From contig JAEDKN010000004.1 of assembly GCA_016295795.1 (NCBI GenBank), positions 1-62,852 on the forward strand: a stretch of 62,852 nt of DNA, given 5' to 3'. Positions within the stretch are counted from its first letter, which is position 1. Every line of letters begins with the position of its first letter. The translations under genes and the position numbers were made by a program. Below are positions 42,881 to 52,203 of this stretch, piece after piece. Origin of the DNA: Bacilli bacterium (GTDB taxonomy: Bacteria > Bacillota_I > Bacilli_A > RF39 > UBA660). Below the pieces are notes generated by a model. The model had not been told where the DNA came from, made no database searches, and saw only the letters and a list, made by a program, of their open reading frames with translations.

Positions 42881-43202
42881 TAGATTCTTCAACTTTTTCG
42901 ATTTTTATATCTCCAAGAGACTTAAATAATTTACCCTCTAATATTTTATATAAAAAGTCAGCCCCTAGGAAGCTAATTAAACCACTCCACGCAGAGGCAA
43001 TAAAGCTAAGATTAGAGAAAGTTAATGAAAATAATGTACTAATAACAAGAGATATGCCTAAAGAAATAAAAATACATATATTACTACATTTTATGTGAAA
43101 ACTTTCTTTAACTTTTTGTACTAAATTGATAACAATTAAACTATTAATAATTGCCATAGCTAAGACATTTCTTATTAAATCATAATTTATTATAAACAAC
43201 AC
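42873..43202 (-). CDS. Small membrane protein, possibly holin-like
   Basis: About 109 aa with two to three hydrophobic helices (about 12-28, 42-62, 65-88) and a charged tail ending KIEKVEESTK. The segment G-L-I-S-F-L-G-A-D-F-L-Y-K-I-L-E-G-K recalls phage holin-type small proteins, but the match is weak and no lysin is adjacent. Start uncertain: GTG at 43202 sits inside its own SD GAGGTG and no canonical codon stands at the normal distance. Confidence 0.5.
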   Translation of the reverse strand: MLFIINYDLIRNVLAMAIINSLIVINLVQKVKESFHIKCSNICIFISLGISLVISTLFSLTFSNLSFIASAWSGLISFLGADFLYKILEGKLFKSLGDIKIEKVEESTK

Positions 43203-43221
43203 CTCATAATATAATATGAAT

Positions 43222-43259
43222 TAAAAAAAGATATAGACATTGCATATATCTATATCTTC
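43222..43259 (-). terminator. Terminator of the MacB/FtsX-type exporter
   Basis: AAGATATAGA / TCTATATCTT (10 bp), 11-nt loop, then T7 on the - strand. Confidence 0.8.
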
Positions 43260-46200
43260 TATTCTACACTCTTTAAAGATTCAATCATATCGACTTTTTT
43301 AAGAGAAAAATAAGTTGTTATGTTAACAATTATAGTAAATAATGTTGTAAGTAATAAAGAATAAACATAACTTGTTAATTTTATAGTATTGTCAAACATA
43401 ATCGGATCCAACTCACAAGTTTTTAGAATAAATATTGTAAGAAGCTTTCCTATTAAAACTCCAAAAATCATACCTATAACAGTTAATATAGTTGTTTCTC
43501 TTCCTATATATTTATAAACTTCTCTATCATTAAATCCTAAGACTTTTATAGTAGCTAATTCTCTTTTTCTTTCACTAATATTAACATTTGCCAAATTATA
43601 TAGAACAACAAATGCAAGTAAACCAGCAGAAACTATTAATACAACCGCAACGTAACCAAAGTTTTTCATAGTCTTATCAAATACTCCACTCATCGATGAA
43701 GTAAAACTAATATTTGCAATAGCGTCCTTTTCTTTTATATAAGTTGAAAGAGATTTTTCTTCTTCTTCAGTTAATTCATCTGTTTTAATAAATAGAGTAT
43801 TATAATAATTACTATCATACGTATCTTTACTCATGTATATATAATGATAAAAATAATTTTCTGTTATAGCTCCTATTTCAACATCATAAGTTTTATCTGT
43901 TTTTAATGTTATTTTATCTCCAACTTCCAAATCTAGTAATTTTGCAATTTTTTCTGTTACTATTACTTTATCGTTCAAAGTATATTTCACACCTGTAGTT
44001 CTATTTGCTAAGTTTATAATTCCCTCGGGATTTTCAAATGGAACTATTAATTGTATAGATTGAGTTGTATTTTTGTTTTCTATTGTTACGGATTCTTTAT
44101 TAAGTAATAAAACATCATTTATCATACTAGATTTCTTTATTCGTTCTACTTCACTATTTTTTTCTTCTAAAGTTACATCATCTTTAAATGTAACTTCTAA
44201 TTGATAATCAAACACCTTTCCATACTGAGCAGGAACCATTCCAGTTATACAATCTCTTAATCCAAAACCTGCTATAATAAGTCCAGTACATCCAGAAATA
44301 CCAATAACTGTCATTAAAAATCTTTTTTTATACCTAAATACATTACGTACTGTTACTTTTCTTGTAAACGATAATCTCTTCCAGATGAATCCTATTCTTT
44401 CTAATAATACTCGCTTTCCAGCCTTTGGTGATTTTGGTCTCATTAGTGAAGCAGGAGATTCTTTTAACTCCTTATAACATGCGAACAATGTAGCAACCAC
44501 AGTACAAAAAATCGCAATCAATGTACCGGATAAAGCATAACCAATATTAAAATCGTAAACTATATCACCAATATTATACATCATGCTATACATACTAAAT
44601 ATTATACTAGGAAGAATTCTAAATCCTATATAAACTCCGATTACAGATCCTATAATAGTTGCAAGAAGAGCATATATAACATATTTAGAAATTATTTGAA
44701 AGTTACTATATCCAATTGCTTTAAGCGTCCCTAGTTGACTTCGTTCCTCTTCGACCATACGAGTCATTGAAGTAAGACAGATAAGTATTGCGACAAGGAA
44801 AAATACCATTGGAAATATCTTACCAACATTTTTGATTCGCTCTGTATCCTGACTATATTGATAGAAACCAAGATTACTATTCCTATCTAGGATATACCAT
44901 GTTGGCTTTTCAAGTTCAGATACTTTTTGTTTTGCATTTTTTATTTGTATTTCTGCGTCTTCAAATTTTCCCTCAGCTTCTTTTTTCTTTTCATCTAGAA
45001 TTTTCTGACTATTTATAATTTCAGAATAAGCTTTTCGTAATTCTTTCCTAGCATTTTCTATTTCTTTATTAGCCTTATCCTTAGTAATATCCAATTCTTT
45101 TTGATTAGCTTCTATCTCTTCTTCTGCATTTTTTATGGTAATAGATGCATTTTCTAATTCATTTCTATAATTATCAATAGTATTATTTATTTCATCAATA
45201 CTGTTATTTACTAATAATAAATTAGATTCTGCCTCTTCTTTTTTAGTAGTTAAATCATTAATCTTCTGATTTATTTCATTAAGAATCAAAGTGTTTTTTT
45301 CTATTTCTATACCGTTATTTATAAGAATTTCTATGTCCTCTTTTTGATTATTTAGAGAATTCAAATTTGTATTGATGGTATCAATAGTAGAAATAAGTAA
45401 ACTTTGTTTTTCTTCTAATTGTTTAAGATTTGCCTGCAAAAGTTCGTTATTAGAATTGAACTGTTCTTGTGCAACCTTAAATTCTTCTTTTTTTGAATCC
45501 AATTCTTTTCTAGCTTTATCTAATTTAGCATATGCATTATCAAATTCACTATATACATCTTTGCTTTTCTTATTAAGTTTATCTAAGTTTGTTCTATATA
45601 AACTTTTTGCGTTTTTTATCTTTAACTCTGCATCTTGTATTTCTTTGTTGTATTTTTCTTTTTCTTCCTCTAACTTTTTTGTTTGCTTTTCTATTTCATC
45701 ATTAGCTTTTTCTATTTCAGTAGTATATCTTTCTTCCCCAATTTGACTTGTTAATTCTTCAAAATATTTTGTTTTTTCTTCTATTAAATCTTCATATTCA
45801 TCAGAAAATGTACTTAAGTCTGTATTAAGAGAGACAGCTGCGCTTGTATAATAATCAATATCAAAATTAGATATTGGAACATACATATAGAAATTTATTT
45901 TACCAGATAGAAGTTTTGTAGTTCCTCGTTCTAGAGATGTATATATAGGACTTTTGATAATTCCTACAATAGTAAGATTTTGTTCCTTTAAAGTATCATC
46001 TTCTACTAGTATCTTATCTCCAATTTTATGTGATTTTGTATATTGATTTTGTTCAATAACACACTCGTTATCTTTAGTAGGTAACTTTCCTTCTAACAAA
46101 ATCAAATCATTTATTTTAGAGTTTTCATCATATGAAATGATTTTTATTACCTCTTCTGTTTCTCCTTTTACTATTGCATCAAATTCGTATGATGGTTCTA

Positions 46201-46444
46201 TGTCATAACCTTTTCCCTTTAGTTTATCTATGTCAGAGTCCTTTAGCCCCCAACTAGACATTATATTAAGATCCATAAAATTATTATCTTCATAACACTT
46301 GTCAATTGTCTTTTTCATATTAGGACTTGTAACCCTAATACCTGCAAAGAAACCAACTCCAAGTAGTACAATCAAAAGAATTGATAAAAACCTCTTAAAG
46401 TTTCTTTTTACAGAGACAATACTTTCTTTAAATAAAGTCTTCAT
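43259..46444 (-). CDS. FtsX/MacB-like ABC permease with long coiled coil
   Basis: 1061 aa. One N-terminal helix (L-S-I-L-L-I-V-L-L-G-V-G-F-F-A-G-I), an outside MacB-like domain (about 40-230), a coiled coil of ~290 residues (about 245-535), then FtsX modules of several helices (about 555-680, 710-745 and 950-1060). Opening residues match the large YtrF/antimicrobial-peptide-type permeases of Firmicutes. Probable role: extracting or sensing a lipid- or peptide-like molecule at the envelope (inference). Start ATG 46444 shares its A with the TAA stop of the ATPase gene; an ATG at 46450 is an alternative. Confidence 0.85.
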   Translation of the reverse strand: MKTLFKESIVSVKRNFKRFLSILLIVLLGVGFFAGIRVTSPNMKKTIDKCYEDNNFMDLNIMSSWGLKDSDIDKLKGKGYDIEPSYEFDAIVKGETEEVIKIISYDENSKINDLILLEGKLPTKDNECVIEQNQYTKSHKIGDKILVEDDTLKEQNLTIVGIIKSPIYTSLERGTTKLLSGKINFYMYVPISNFDIDYYTSAAVSLNTDLSTFSDEYEDLIEEKTKYFEELTSQIGEERYTTEIEKANDEIEKQTKKLEEEKEKYNKEIQDAELKIKNAKSLYRTNLDKLNKKSKDVYSEFDNAYAKLDKARKELDSKKEEFKVAQEQFNSNNELLQANLKQLEEKQSLLISTIDTINTNLNSLNNQKEDIEILINNGIEIEKNTLILNEINQKINDLTTKKEEAESNLLLVNNSIDEINNTIDNYRNELENASITIKNAEEEIEANQKELDITKDKANKEIENARKELRKAYSEIINSQKILDEKKKEAEGKFEDAEIQIKNAKQKVSELEKPTWYILDRNSNLGFYQYSQDTERIKNVGKIFPMVFFLVAILICLTSMTRMVEEERSQLGTLKAIGYSNFQIISKYVIYALLATIIGSVIGVYIGFRILPSIIFSMYSMMYNIGDIVYDFNIGYALSGTLIAIFCTVVATLFACYKELKESPASLMRPKSPKAGKRVLLERIGFIWKRLSFTRKVTVRNVFRYKKRFLMTVIGISGCTGLIIAGFGLRDCITGMVPAQYGKVFDYQLEVTFKDDVTLEEKNSEVERIKKSSMINDVLLLNKESVTIENKNTTQSIQLIVPFENPEGIINLANRTTGVKYTLNDKVIVTEKIAKLLDLEVGDKITLKTDKTYDVEIGAITENYFYHYIYMSKDTYDSNYYNTLFIKTDELTEEEEKSLSTYIKEKDAIANISFTSSMSGVFDKTMKNFGYVAVVLIVSAGLLAFVVLYNLANVNISERKRELATIKVLGFNDREVYKYIGRETTILTVIGMIFGVLIGKLLTIFILKTCELDPIMFDNTIKLTSYVYSLLLTTLFTIIVNITTYFSLKKVDMIESLKSVE

Positions 46445-47145
46445 TACCATTCAATCCTTTCGATTGGAGTTGGATTATCATTAATAACAACACCTTCAAC
46501 CGTACCATTCTTAAATTTAATAACTTTATCCGCCATAGGTGCTATCGCAGCATTATGTGTAATTATAATAACAGTCATTTTATCTTTATGTGCAGTATCT
46601 TGTAGCAACTTTAATATTTGCTTTCCAGTAGAATAATCAAGTGCTCCTGTTGGTTCATCACATAATAGTATTTTAGGATTCTTAGCAATCGCCCTAGCTA
46701 TCGCAACACGTTGTTGCTCTCCTCCAGATAATTGTGCTGGAAAATTATTAAGTCTATTTCCAAGACCAACTTTTTCCAAGATTTCTTTAGGCTCAAGGGG
46801 CTTTTTACAGATTTCTGTTGCTAATTCCACATTTTCTAGCGTGGTCAAGTTTTGAATCAAATTATAAAATTGAAATACAAAGCCAATATCATTACGACGA
46901 TATTTTATAAGTTTATTCTTAGAATATTTTGTAATATCTTTATTAGCAACAATAACTTTCCCACTTGTTGCACTATCCATTCCACCTAAAATATTAAGAG
47001 CGGTAGTCTTTCCAGCACCGGATGGCCCTAGTATTACAACCAATTCACCTTTTTCAATTTTAAAGTTAGTATTATTAAGCGCTAAGACTTTTACTTCTCC
47101 GCTAGCATATTCCTTTGTAACATTTGAAAATTCTATATATGCCAT
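46444..47145 (-). CDS. ABC transporter ATP-binding protein, MacB/LolD type
   Basis: 233 aa. Walker A G-P-S-G-A-G-K-T-T, signature L-S-G-G-E-Q-Q-R-V-A-I-A-R-A, Walker B I-L-L-C-D-E-P-T-G-A-L-D-Y and the switch histidine in I-I-T-H-N. These LolD/MacB-branch features (F-Q-F-Y-N-L-I-Q-N-L-T) fit a mechanotransmission exporter with the permease encoded next. Start 47145 chosen for SD GGGGAG 6 nt upstream; the frame runs on to 47193 through the promoter region. Confidence 0.92.
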   Translation of the reverse strand: MAYIEFSNVTKEYASGEVKVLALNNTNFKIEKGELVVILGPSGAGKTTALNILGGMDSATSGKVIVANKDITKYSKNKLIKYRRNDIGFVFQFYNLIQNLTTLENVELATEICKKPLEPKEILEKVGLGNRLNNFPAQLSGGEQQRVAIARAIAKNPKILLCDEPTGALDYSTGKQILKLLQDTAHKDKMTVIIITHNAAIAPMADKVIKFKNGTVEGVVINDNPTPIERIEW

Positions 47146-47183
47146 TTTATTCTCCCCTTTACATAAACATTTGTTATCTTTGT

Positions 47184-47212
47184 ATTTTACCACTAATACA
47201 TTTTTTAGTCAA
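47184..47212 (-). promoter_or_regulatory. Promoter of the MacB-like exporter operon
   Basis: TTGACT (47207-47212), 17 nt, TAAAAT (47184-47189) preceded by TGG (extended -10). Confidence 0.72.
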
Positions 47213-47233
47213 AAATGCTTGATATTCATTTAA

Positions 47234-47267
47234 AATAAAAAAGTATTAAAATTATATTTAATACTTT
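47234..47267 (-). terminator. Terminator after smc
   Basis: AAAGTATTAAA / TTTAATACTTT (11 bp), 6-nt loop, T-run on the - strand, touching the smc stop. Confidence 0.82.
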
Positions 47268-50208
47268 ATACATTGTCCAATTTTACACTAACAAGTTTTG
47301 AAACTCCGGACTCCTGCATTGTTATACCATAAAGAGTATTAGCGTATTCCATAGTCTTTTTCTTATGAGTTATAATCAAAAACTGTGTTTTGTCTTTATA
47401 ATTGTCTAAATACTTTCCAAAATTATCAACATTAGCTTCATCTAAAGCAGCTTCCACCTCATCAAACAAGCAAAATGGTATAGTTTTAACATTAAGAATT
47501 GCAAATATAAGACAGATTGCTGTTAAGGTCTTTTCCCCTCCTGATAATAGATTTATAGAAGTTAGCTTTTTACCTGGAGGTGATGCAATAATATCAATTC
47601 CTGTTTCTAAAATATTATCTGGATCAGTAAGTTTTAATGTAGCTGAGCCTCCTTTAAATAGCTCTTTAAATACCTTTTGAAATTCTCTTTCTATGTTATT
47701 AAAAGTAGTTAAAAACTCTTCTTTCATTATTGAATCCATTTCATCTATTATTTCTAACAAAGTATCTTTTGCATTTAGTAAATCTGTTTTTTGAGTATTT
47801 AAGAAATTAAATCTTTCATAAACTTTCTTATAATCTTCTATTGATTGTAAATTTACCATTCCTATCTGTTTAATTGAATTTTTATAAGAGTTTACTTTTT
47901 GCCTAGCTTCATCTAATTCAATATCCAACACATAATTTGCTTTAGCTTTTTCATAAGTCATCTCATAGTCTTCGCTTAATATTCTTAAATAGTTATCTAA
48001 TTTAACATCCATCTTGCTTATATTTATCTCAAGAGTTTTAAGTTCTTTTTCCAATGAGTATAATTCACTATTATTCAACTTATTTGTAGCCTCTAGATTA
48101 TCTATCGAATTATTAAGTTGTTCTTTTTCTTTTGTTTTGGACTTAATTTGACGAATAACTTCTTCTTTTTGCCTAGAAGTTTCATAATAAGCTGAGATTA
48201 TTCTATCTTCTTCTTTTGAAATAGAAGAATCTATTACATTTTCTAAACTTTTCAATTCATCCACTATATTGTTGTATTCTTCGGTGACTAAGTTATTATC
48301 TTTCATTTTAGAATTTACTTTTTCTTGAATTTGAACTAAGAATATTTCTTCATTTTTCAATTCATTTTGATTAGCTTCAAGTTTAGTTTGAACAGATTTT
48401 ATATTTTGTTCAAGAGTTGATATTAGTTCAGTTAATTCATTTTTCCTAACTTTTAAAACTTCTAATTCATGTTTTTCTTCAAAAATACTTTTTGAAGTAT
48501 TGACGCTACCACCTGTCATAGTACCGCCAACATGAACTACATCTCCATCAAGTGTAACTATTTTATAACGTTGATTAATTTTTTTGCTTATTTTGTTAGC
48601 AGAATCCAAATCACTCACTAAAATAACATTACCAATTTGATTAGATACTATTCCATGATATTGTGGATCATAACTAACAACATCACTTAATATAGAGATA
48701 TAACCAGATTCACTTCTTATTAGATCTAGTGTTTGCAAATCCACTCCTCTTGGTTTAATAACACTTATTGGAAAGAAAGTTGCTCTCCCTAATTTATTAT
48801 CTTTTAAATAATTAATTGCATGTTTGGCACAATCTTCATTATCTACAACAATAAATTGTTTACTAGCACCCAATGCAACATCAACTGCTTTTAAGTATTC
48901 ACTAGAAACATTTATTAATGCTCCTAAAGTCTGATGAATTCCTTTTAATCTAGGATTATTTAATATAGACTTAATACTTCCATTTATACTACCACCATTA
49001 TTAATATAATCACTGATGATATTGATTTTATGTTCAGTATCAGCAAATACTATTTTATTATTATTATAATCATTAAATACTTCTGAGTATTCTTTTTTTA
49101 AGCTATTATTTAAAAGTGTTAAATTATTAATTTGTTCTTTTTTATTATTTAATTCATTAGTTAAGTTGTCTAAATCTATTTTGTTTAAATATAATGCGTT
49201 TTCTTTTTTTAACTTTTCCTCTTTTAACATTGCGATATTATCATGAACTTTTGTGTCGCTAGCATCATATTTTTTTCTTTCTTTTAAGATGTTTTTCTCT
49301 CCATTTATCTTTTCTTCTTTTTTAGTTAAGTCAAGTAAAGACTCATTTAAAGATTTTATTTCCTCGTCTAGTTTAGAAACTTTATTTTTTAGTTCTAAAA
49401 TCTCTGTGTCTGATTTATTAGAACTTACTCCTAAATTAATTATCTCAGTATTTAATTTTTCTATTTTTTCTTTTGATGATTGATACTCTGCATTTATTGT
49501 TGTAATTTCACTAGAAAGTAGTGCAACTTCAACATTTTTTAAATCATCTTTTAGTTTTAAATACTCTTCTGCTTTCCTGCTTTGATCTTTAAGTGGTTCT
49601 AACTGTATTTCTAACTCTCCAATTATGTCATTTATTCTTTCTAGATTATTATGTGTTCTATCTAATTTTTTAAAAGCTTCTTCTTTACGTTTTTTGTATT
49701 TTAAAACCTCTGCAGCACTTTCAAAAATAGTTCTTCTATCATAACTAGATTCGGATATGATCTTTTGAATTTCACCTTGAGAAACAATATTAAAAGAGCT
49801 TTTTCCTACTCCACTATCTAAAAACAAATCAGTAATATCTTTTAATCTACATTTTTCATTATTTATAAAATACTCATTTTCACCAGTTCTGTAAACTCTT
49901 CTTTTTACAGTAATCTCGCTAAATGGAATATTAATATAATTATCACTGTTATCAAAAGTAAGAGAAACTGTCGCAACATTTAGAGCATTTCTATTTTTTG
50001 AACCTGAAAAGATAACATCACTCATGCTTGAGTCCCCACGCAAAGACTTAACGGATTGTTCTCCTAAAACCCATCTTACAGCGTCTACTATATTACTCTT
50101 ACCACTACCGTTAGGACCAACTATACAAGTTGTCTTACCATCTAATGCAATAGTAATTTTATCCGCAAAAGATTTAAAACCAGTTGCACTAATTTCTTTT
50201 AAGTACAT
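47266..50208 (-). CDS. smc: Chromosome segregation protein SMC, short-armed
   Basis: 980 aa, against about 1180 in most bacteria. Walker A G-P-N-G-S-G-K-S-N (about 32-40), hinge (about 398-525, G-A-L-I-N-V-S-S-E-Y-L-K-A-V and G-G-T-M-T-G-G-S), signature L-L-S-G-G-E-K-T-L and Walker B C-L-F-D-E-V-E-A-A-L-D. Both heads and hinge are complete, so the missing length is in the coiled-coil arms, about 100 residues from each. ScpA/ScpB are not in the window. SD GGGTGATA. Confidence 0.94.
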   Translation of the reverse strand: MYLKEISATGFKSFADKITIALDGKTTCIVGPNGSGKSNIVDAVRWVLGEQSVKSLRGDSSMSDVIFSGSKNRNALNVATVSLTFDNSDNYINIPFSEITVKRRVYRTGENEYFINNEKCRLKDITDLFLDSGVGKSSFNIVSQGEIQKIISESSYDRRTIFESAAEVLKYKKRKEEAFKKLDRTHNNLERINDIIGELEIQLEPLKDQSRKAEEYLKLKDDLKNVEVALLSSEITTINAEYQSSKEKIEKLNTEIINLGVSSNKSDTEILELKNKVSKLDEEIKSLNESLLDLTKKEEKINGEKNILKERKKYDASDTKVHDNIAMLKEEKLKKENALYLNKIDLDNLTNELNNKKEQINNLTLLNNSLKKEYSEVFNDYNNNKIVFADTEHKINIISDYINNGGSINGSIKSILNNPRLKGIHQTLGALINVSSEYLKAVDVALGASKQFIVVDNEDCAKHAINYLKDNKLGRATFFPISVIKPRGVDLQTLDLIRSESGYISILSDVVSYDPQYHGIVSNQIGNVILVSDLDSANKISKKINQRYKIVTLDGDVVHVGGTMTGGSVNTSKSIFEEKHELEVLKVRKNELTELISTLEQNIKSVQTKLEANQNELKNEEIFLVQIQEKVNSKMKDNNLVTEEYNNIVDELKSLENVIDSSISKEEDRIISAYYETSRQKEEVIRQIKSKTKEKEQLNNSIDNLEATNKLNNSELYSLEKELKTLEINISKMDVKLDNYLRILSEDYEMTYEKAKANYVLDIELDEARQKVNSYKNSIKQIGMVNLQSIEDYKKVYERFNFLNTQKTDLLNAKDTLLEIIDEMDSIMKEEFLTTFNNIEREFQKVFKELFKGGSATLKLTDPDNILETGIDIIASPPGKKLTSINLLSGGEKTLTAICLIFAILNVKTIPFCLFDEVEAALDEANVDNFGKYLDNYKDKTQFLIITHKKKTMEYANTLYGITMQESGVSKLVSVKLDNV

Positions 50209-50233
50209 ATTATCACCCTACTCATATAGAAAA

Positions 50234-50262
50234 ATTATACTATAACTTTTTAAATTTCACAA
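50234..50262 (-). promoter_or_regulatory. Promoter of smc
   Basis: TTGTGA (50257-50262), 17 nt, perfect TATAAT (50234-50239), 26 nt before the ATG. Confidence 0.65.
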
Positions 50263-50310
50263 TTAAAAATACAAAGAAAAGAACTAAAAATAGTTAGTAT
50301 AAGCTTATTA

Positions 50311-50344
50311 AAAAACAAACTCGTAATTAAACGAGTTTGTTTTT
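50311..50344 (-). terminator. Terminator of the 252-aa gene
   Basis: Perfect 13-bp stem AAAAACAAACTCG / CGAGTTTGTTTTT, 8-nt loop. Confidence 0.85.
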
Positions 50345-50358
50345 CTACTCTTATTTAT

Positions 50359-51117
50359 CTATTTATCAAAACCTGGTAATATTAGTTGTTTCACAACTGG
50401 TTCTTGAAAATTGGGATTTTCAAATGACTTACTACTTGGCAAAATTATCTTTTTTTCTACTTCTTCTTCTTTTTTCACTTTTTTATTTATATGATCTTGC
50501 AAATCAAGCGTTGCTCTAAAAAGTTCTCTATACAAATGGTATTTAGAAAAGTCATCTTTTATAGCATTTCCATAATATAAAAGTTCTCCATCATTATCTC
50601 CTTCTATACCTTTTTTTACATGTTCAAGAATTCTTTTATACTCCCTAATCTGCCATAAAAGACTACGTGTTTTAAAATATTGATCTTTCATATACAATTT
50701 ATATAATTCTTCATTATCAAACAATTCATCAAAAATTCTTTCAACTTCAGCTTCTTTAACCCTGTCATCTTTAACATACTTTTCTGAATTTTTAATTATC
50801 TCTTCTCTACCAAACGTAGGAGAAATTTTATTTACGTAACCTTTTGTATTATATCCAACAAACATATCATAAATTGGATCATAAAATTTTAAATTCCTTA
50901 AAAATTCAATTGAATCTTCATAACTATTAGTCATGTCGTCAATGTCTCTTAAAGACATTTTCTTATTATATTTGATAATTCCTTGAAAACCAGCTACCGT
51001 ATATTTATTAAAAACATAATTGCCACTTTCACCTTTTTTAAAATATATAGCGTCATAAATTCTTCCACATTCGTTATAGTTTCCTTTTCTAGAACAAACT
51101 AATACAAACTTTTTCAT
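50359..51117 (-). CDS. Protein of unknown function, 252 aa
   Basis: Soluble, charged, without signal peptide. N-terminus MKKFVLVCSRKGNYNECGR with a V-L-V-C-S-R-K-G strand, middle region helical and Glu/Lys-rich, tail ending V-V-K-Q-L-I-L-P-G-F-D-K. No recognised family or catalytic motif. It has a near-consensus promoter, an 85-nt leader with a weak hairpin, and its own terminator, so it is a free-standing, probably well-expressed gene. Confidence 0.72.
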   Translation of the reverse strand: MKKFVLVCSRKGNYNECGRIYDAIYFKKGESGNYVFNKYTVAGFQGIIKYNKKMSLRDIDDMTNSYEDSIEFLRNLKFYDPIYDMFVGYNTKGYVNKISPTFGREEIIKNSEKYVKDDRVKEAEVERIFDELFDNEELYKLYMKDQYFKTRSLLWQIREYKRILEHVKKGIEGDNDGELLYYGNAIKDDFSKYHLYRELFRATLDLQDHINKKVKKEEEVEKKIILPSSKSFENPNFQEPVVKQLILPGFDK

Positions 51118-51134
51118 ATAACCCCCAAAAGCAT

Positions 51135-51158
51135 AAAAAATCTCATTGTAACTTGAGA
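51135..51158 (-). other. Leader hairpin with T-run before the 252-aa gene
   Basis: On the - strand TCTCA / TGAGA (5 bp), 8-nt loop, then TTTTTT, in the 5' leader. Too short for a firm attenuator call. Confidence 0.3.
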
Positions 51159-51208
51159 CTAGTGAAGTGCTATATCAAACTGCATACCCATAGTTAAACA
51201 ACGAGGAC

Positions 51209-51237
51209 ATTATACCACAAATTCGCAAAAAAGTCAA
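51209..51237 (-). promoter_or_regulatory. Promoter of the 252-aa gene
   Basis: TTGACT (51232-51237), 17 nt, perfect TATAAT (51209-51214) with TGG in front. Confidence 0.8.
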
Positions 51238-51257
51238 AAATCGCCTAATAAGCGATT
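51235..51257 (-). terminator. Terminator of the CHAP-like gene
   Basis: AATCGC / GCGATT, 7-nt loop, then TTTT; its T-run merges with the -35 of the next promoter. Confidence 0.5.
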
Positions 51258-52129
51258 CCTTTCATACTAATATAATTTGAAACATTATCTAAAATAACCA
51301 TCTTGACTTGATTATCATAATTTCCTGAAATCATATACCAAACGTCATCAATATTAACAGCTATACCTATATGTGAGTTGTCATTAATAAGTACTAAATC
51401 TCCGTTTTTCAAAGATGATCTATTAGTATATAATCTATTATTATTCTTAGCCCATTCCATATACGAAGAAACATCATCTAAATCATCAATACCATAATTT
51501 CCTAAGTTTATAGATGCTACTGTAGCAGACCAATTTATAAATGTTGAATCCCAAACATTACCACTATTTCCAAATTTTTGATAATTATTAATACCAGGGT
51601 TTAATGTACAATCATCTGTATTTGAATCAGTTGCTTTTTCAACATATCCAACTTGGGTACATGCTGCATCAACCATATCAATTCCAACTATACATTTTAG
51701 GTTTTTATTACAAATGCTTCCAACTTGTAAATCTTTATTTAATTCCTTTTCTTCTTTTACTACTGCATATAAAATAATGTCTTTACTGACTTCTACTTTT
51801 TGCCCTACCTCATATTTAACATCATCTAAATTTTCTGAGAGTGACCATCCGGCAACTTCATATCCAACAGGTGCTTCAATAGAAGGTGTTATTACGAAAC
51901 AAGAACTTCCAGATGCATAACATTTGCTTGAAGAACTTCCAATACTTTTGGCGTTTCCTATTTCATATTTAACAGTAAGCGTGGTATTCAATGCATTCTT
52001 AGCTTCAGAAGTAATTTTCTCTTCACCATTATCTTTGTAAACAAAAATGGTTATAAATAAAGCTGTTCCAATACAAACAATAGCTAGAACTAATAAAATT
52101 ATTATAATTATTTTGTTTTTAGATTTCAT
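51245..52129 (-). CDS. Membrane-anchored CHAP-like protein lacking catalytic Cys
   Basis: 294 aa. One N-terminal helix (about 7-30), an InlB-B-like beta repeat (about 50-125 with G-Y-E-V-A-G-W-S-L-S-E-N), then a CHAP/peptidase-like domain (about 145-294). In CHAP amidases W-C-x-x-F-V-x-W-C-A carries the nucleophile; here it reads V-W-D-S-T-F-I-N-W-S-A (192-202), with Asp at the Cys position. The histidine region G-D-L-V-L-I-N-D-N-S-H-I-G (243-255) is kept. So it keeps the fold, without hydrolase chemistry. Start 52129 has GGGAG 8 nt upstream. Confidence 0.75.
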   Translation of the reverse strand: MKSKNKIIIIILLVLAIVCIGTALFITIFVYKDNGEEKITSEAKNALNTTLTVKYEIGNAKSIGSSSSKCYASGSSCFVITPSIEAPVGYEVAGWSLSENLDDVKYEVGQKVEVSKDIILYAVVKEEKELNKDLQVGSICNKNLKCIVGIDMVDAACTQVGYVEKATDSNTDDCTLNPGINNYQKFGNSGNVWDSTFINWSATVASINLGNYGIDDLDDVSSYMEWAKNNNRLYTNRSSLKNGDLVLINDNSHIGIAVNIDDVWYMISGNYDNQVKMVILDNVSNYISMKGIAY

Positions 52130-52149
52130 AACTTGTTCTCCCATATTCT

Positions 52150-52169
52150 ATAAACTAATATTAGTTTAT
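52150..52169. promoter_or_regulatory. 20-bp perfect palindrome over the promoter of the CHAP-like gene
   Basis: ATAAACTAATATTAGTTTAT, symmetrical over 20 bp and covering the -10 box. A candidate operator for a dimeric repressor. Confidence 0.6.
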
Positions 52170-52186
52170 TTATAATTTTTTGTCAA
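52158..52186 (-). promoter_or_regulatory. Promoter of the CHAP-like gene
   Basis: Perfect TTGACA (52181-52186), 17 nt, TAATAT (52158-52163). Confidence 0.65.
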
Positions 52187-52203
52187 TAAATATGGAAATA
52201 TCT

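Noticed and set aside
51118..51210. Riboswitch in the leader of the 252-aa gene
   Set aside because: Only a 5-bp hairpin with a T-run is visible; none of the known aptamer cores (T-box, SAM, preQ1, purine) was recognised.
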